From DATLED01 sp046597375 (GTDB lineage: Bacteria > Actinomycetota > Acidimicrobiia > Acidimicrobiales > CADCTF01): a stretch of 8,735 nt of DNA. The translations under genes were made by a program, and so were the position numbers. The notes below the pieces were generated by a model. The model searched no databases and was not told the DNA's origin. It was given only the letters and a program-made list of their open reading frames with translations. This document shows, piece after piece, positions 7,502 to 8,735 of the stretch (position 1 is the stretch's first letter; each line of letters begins with the position of its first letter). The stretch spans positions 1-8,735 of the forward strand of contig JBKJKM010000164.1 of the NCBI GenBank assembly GCA_046597375.1, written 5' to 3'.

Positions 7502-8735
7502 ATGTGGAAGCTCCCCGTCTTGACCTCGGCGCAGCAAAGCCGAGCGGTCCGGCGACTGGCCAGGGCCGTCGCCGGGCTCCTTGCCGTGGGTCTGGCCGTG
7601 GCCAACCCACCGTCGCTGGCGGCGACCAGCAGCCGGTTCGCGGGAGATGTACGAGCTCGTCCCATTGCTTCGTCGATCTTCGCCGGCTCGCGTCAGCCGG
7701 GAAGGGTGGGCGTGGAGTCGTCGGCACGCGGGCTCGTGGCCTTCGTCGGAGGTCTGCCCGTCGGTCGAGGGCGCCTCGGTCCTTGGATCAGGTCGGGCGC
7801 GACGACCGCCTTCGACCGTTGCCCGCCCGTCGACCTTCAGGTGTCCTGGGTACCACCGGTCGGCGAATTCACTGACGGTGCCTATGTGGCGCCGCTCGGC
7901 CCACCGCCGACCGACCTCACGACGCGAGTGAACGGCGTCGTCTTGTGCCGCGGATCCGACCACGCGTTCCTGGGGTTCGAAGCCCGATGGGATGGCCTGC
8001 GCTGGCTCCTCTCCGCCGTGCCGTCGCTCGAAGAGGAGACGGGCGGCCCGCTCCTCGCCGGCGAAGCGGCCGCCTCGGGGGCCACGCCAGCCGAGGCCAT
8101 TGCTGACCTCGCCGGCATTCCCTCGCTCCCACCGCCCAACGAGTGGAACGGCGATCCACTCGAGCCGCTCGCCGCGTACGTCCCCCAGACCACGTGTGAC
8201 CCGACGGCCAAGCCCGGGGTCCTCGGCTTTCGCGACCTCCTGCTGGCTGCCTTCCCGGGGAGCCGCAACCTCGGGATCGGACGAGTGTGCGAGGCCGAAG
8301 GGGTGTCGGAGCACAAGGAGGGGCGTGCCTTCGATTGGGGCGTCGACATCGAGAACCCCGCGGAGATGGCGGCCGCCGACGAGGTGCTGGCATGGATGCT
8401 CGGTCCTGACGAAGGCGGCGAGGCCCACGCCATCGCCCGCCGGCTCGGCCTGATGTATGTCATCTGGGACGGACGGATCTGGTCGTCGTTCCAGGCCGCC
8501 GACGGGTGGCGCGCCTACGTCGGGCGCAGCGTCCACCGCGACCACATCCACTTCTCCTTCGATTGGGCTGGCGCCCTGGGAGAGACCACGTTCTGGCGGG
8601 GTGGACGAACCGAGCTCCTCGGCCGCGCCGCGCCCGATCTGCCGCTAGCCCCGGTCGCTCCTCGAGCAGTCCCCCTGGTGCCGCTGCCAGGACTCCCGGT
8701 CACACCTCCCCCGACGCTTCCGGTTCCGGCTCCAG
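7502..8735 (+). CDS. Secreted M15-like (ARB-07466/VldE-type) peptidase-domain protein, C-terminus beyond window
   Basis: An open frame of 411 codons runs from ATG 7502 to the right edge with no stop. Residues 1-41 form a signal peptide: a basic stretch (RRLAR), a hydrophobic core (AVAGLLAVGLAVA) and likely cleavage after PSLAA. Residues 42-225 match nothing I recognise and include C107 and C149. Residues about 226-366 are an M15-like domain of the ARB-07466 C-terminal/VldE type: CDPTAKPG, HKEGRAFDWGVD (H271, D278), YVIWDGRIW and HRDHIHFSF (H345, H348, H350). The zinc-type residues are intact, so cleavage of cell-wall peptide is plausible but unproven. C232 and C263 could form a disulfide. From residue 376 the tail is proline-rich (14 Pro in 36), suggesting a stalk or linker to something outside the window. 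The start follows an in-frame stop at 7478; the ribosome binding site is weak. Confidence 0.85.
   Translation, partial: MWKLPVLTSAQQSRAVRRLARAVAGLLAVGLAVANPPSLAATSSRFAGDVRARPIASSIFAGSRQPGRVGVESSARGLVAFVGGLPVGRGRLGPWIRSGATTAFDRCPPVDLQVSWVPPVGEFTDGAYVAPLGPPPTDLTTRVNGVVLCRGSDHAFLGFEARWDGLRWLLSAVPSLEEETGGPLLAGEAAASGATPAEAIADLAGIPSLPPPNEWNGDPLEPLAAYVPQTTCDPTAKPGVLGFRDLLLAAFPGSRNLGIGRVCEAEGVSEHKEGRAFDWGVDIENPAEMAAADEVLAWMLGPDEGGEAHAIARRLGLMYVIWDGRIWSSFQAADGWRAYVGRSVHRDHIHFSFDWAGALGETTFWRGGRTELLGRAAPDLPLAPVAPRAVPLVPLPGLPVTPPPTLPVPAP

Noticed and set aside
7544..7570. Possible Tat signal in the secreted peptidase (VRRLAR)
   Set aside because: The twin arginines lack the rest of the Tat consensus; an ordinary Sec-type signal peptide explains the segment.
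7354..7665. N-terminal extension of the amidohydrolase (104 extra residues from ATG 7665)
   Set aside because: The extension has no family similarity, crosses the divergent gene's start and signal peptide, and is unnecessary because ATG 7353 has a strong ribosome binding site.
7433..8551. A 372-codon minus-strand open frame opposite the secreted peptidase gene
   Set aside because: The plus strand has a signal peptide and the HKEGRAFDW and DHIH motifs in one frame; the minus-strand product is low-complexity Arg/Gly-rich sequence with no motif.

Overview
The window is GC-rich and densely coding, and it looks like chromosomal DNA of a high-GC actinobacterium. The evidence is strong G/C preference at third codon positions, a secreted VldE/ARB-07466-like peptidase domain typical of Actinobacteria, and an actinobacterial-style amidohydrolase. 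A lineage such as Acidimicrobiia is possible, but the sequence alone does not settle it. I see no mobile element, CRISPR array, tRNA or rRNA.

Layout, left to right: (1) positions 1-75 carry what is probably the last 24 codons of a plus-strand gene that enters from the left. (2) Positions 76-183 are a short gap between convergent genes. (3) Positions 184-7353 hold three minus-strand genes in one apparent transcription unit, read from right to left. The first is a family-3 amidohydrolase resembling N-acyl-D-amino-acid deacylases (7353-5626). After 43 bp comes a giant 1674-residue signalling protein that joins a Ser/Thr kinase, an AAA-type ATPase, a TPR-like region, a GAF domain and a histidine kinase (5582-558). 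Last is a stand-alone receiver (561-184) whose GTG start overlaps the kinase stop. (4) Positions 7354-7501 are a divergent intergenic region with a near-perfect 20-bp dyad. (5) From 7502 to the right edge runs a secreted, M15-like, putative peptidoglycan-cleaving protein that is cut off by the window end.

How the parts may work together: the giant kinase and the overlapping receiver form a clear two-component pair. The sensor is cytosolic (no membrane segment seen) and carries both Ser/Thr and His kinase modules. The receiver has no output domain, so its downstream target lies elsewhere. The amidohydrolase is the likely first gene of the unit, and it diverges from the cell-wall peptidase gene with a shared control region between them. 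A link between amidohydrolase chemistry, wall turnover and the kinase is only an inference from this arrangement.

The most notable points are the multi-kinase fusion coupled to a lone receiver, the apparent loss of canonical metal-binding histidines in the amidohydrolase, the dyad in the divergent promoter region, and a hairpin in the short gap ahead of the kinase gene.
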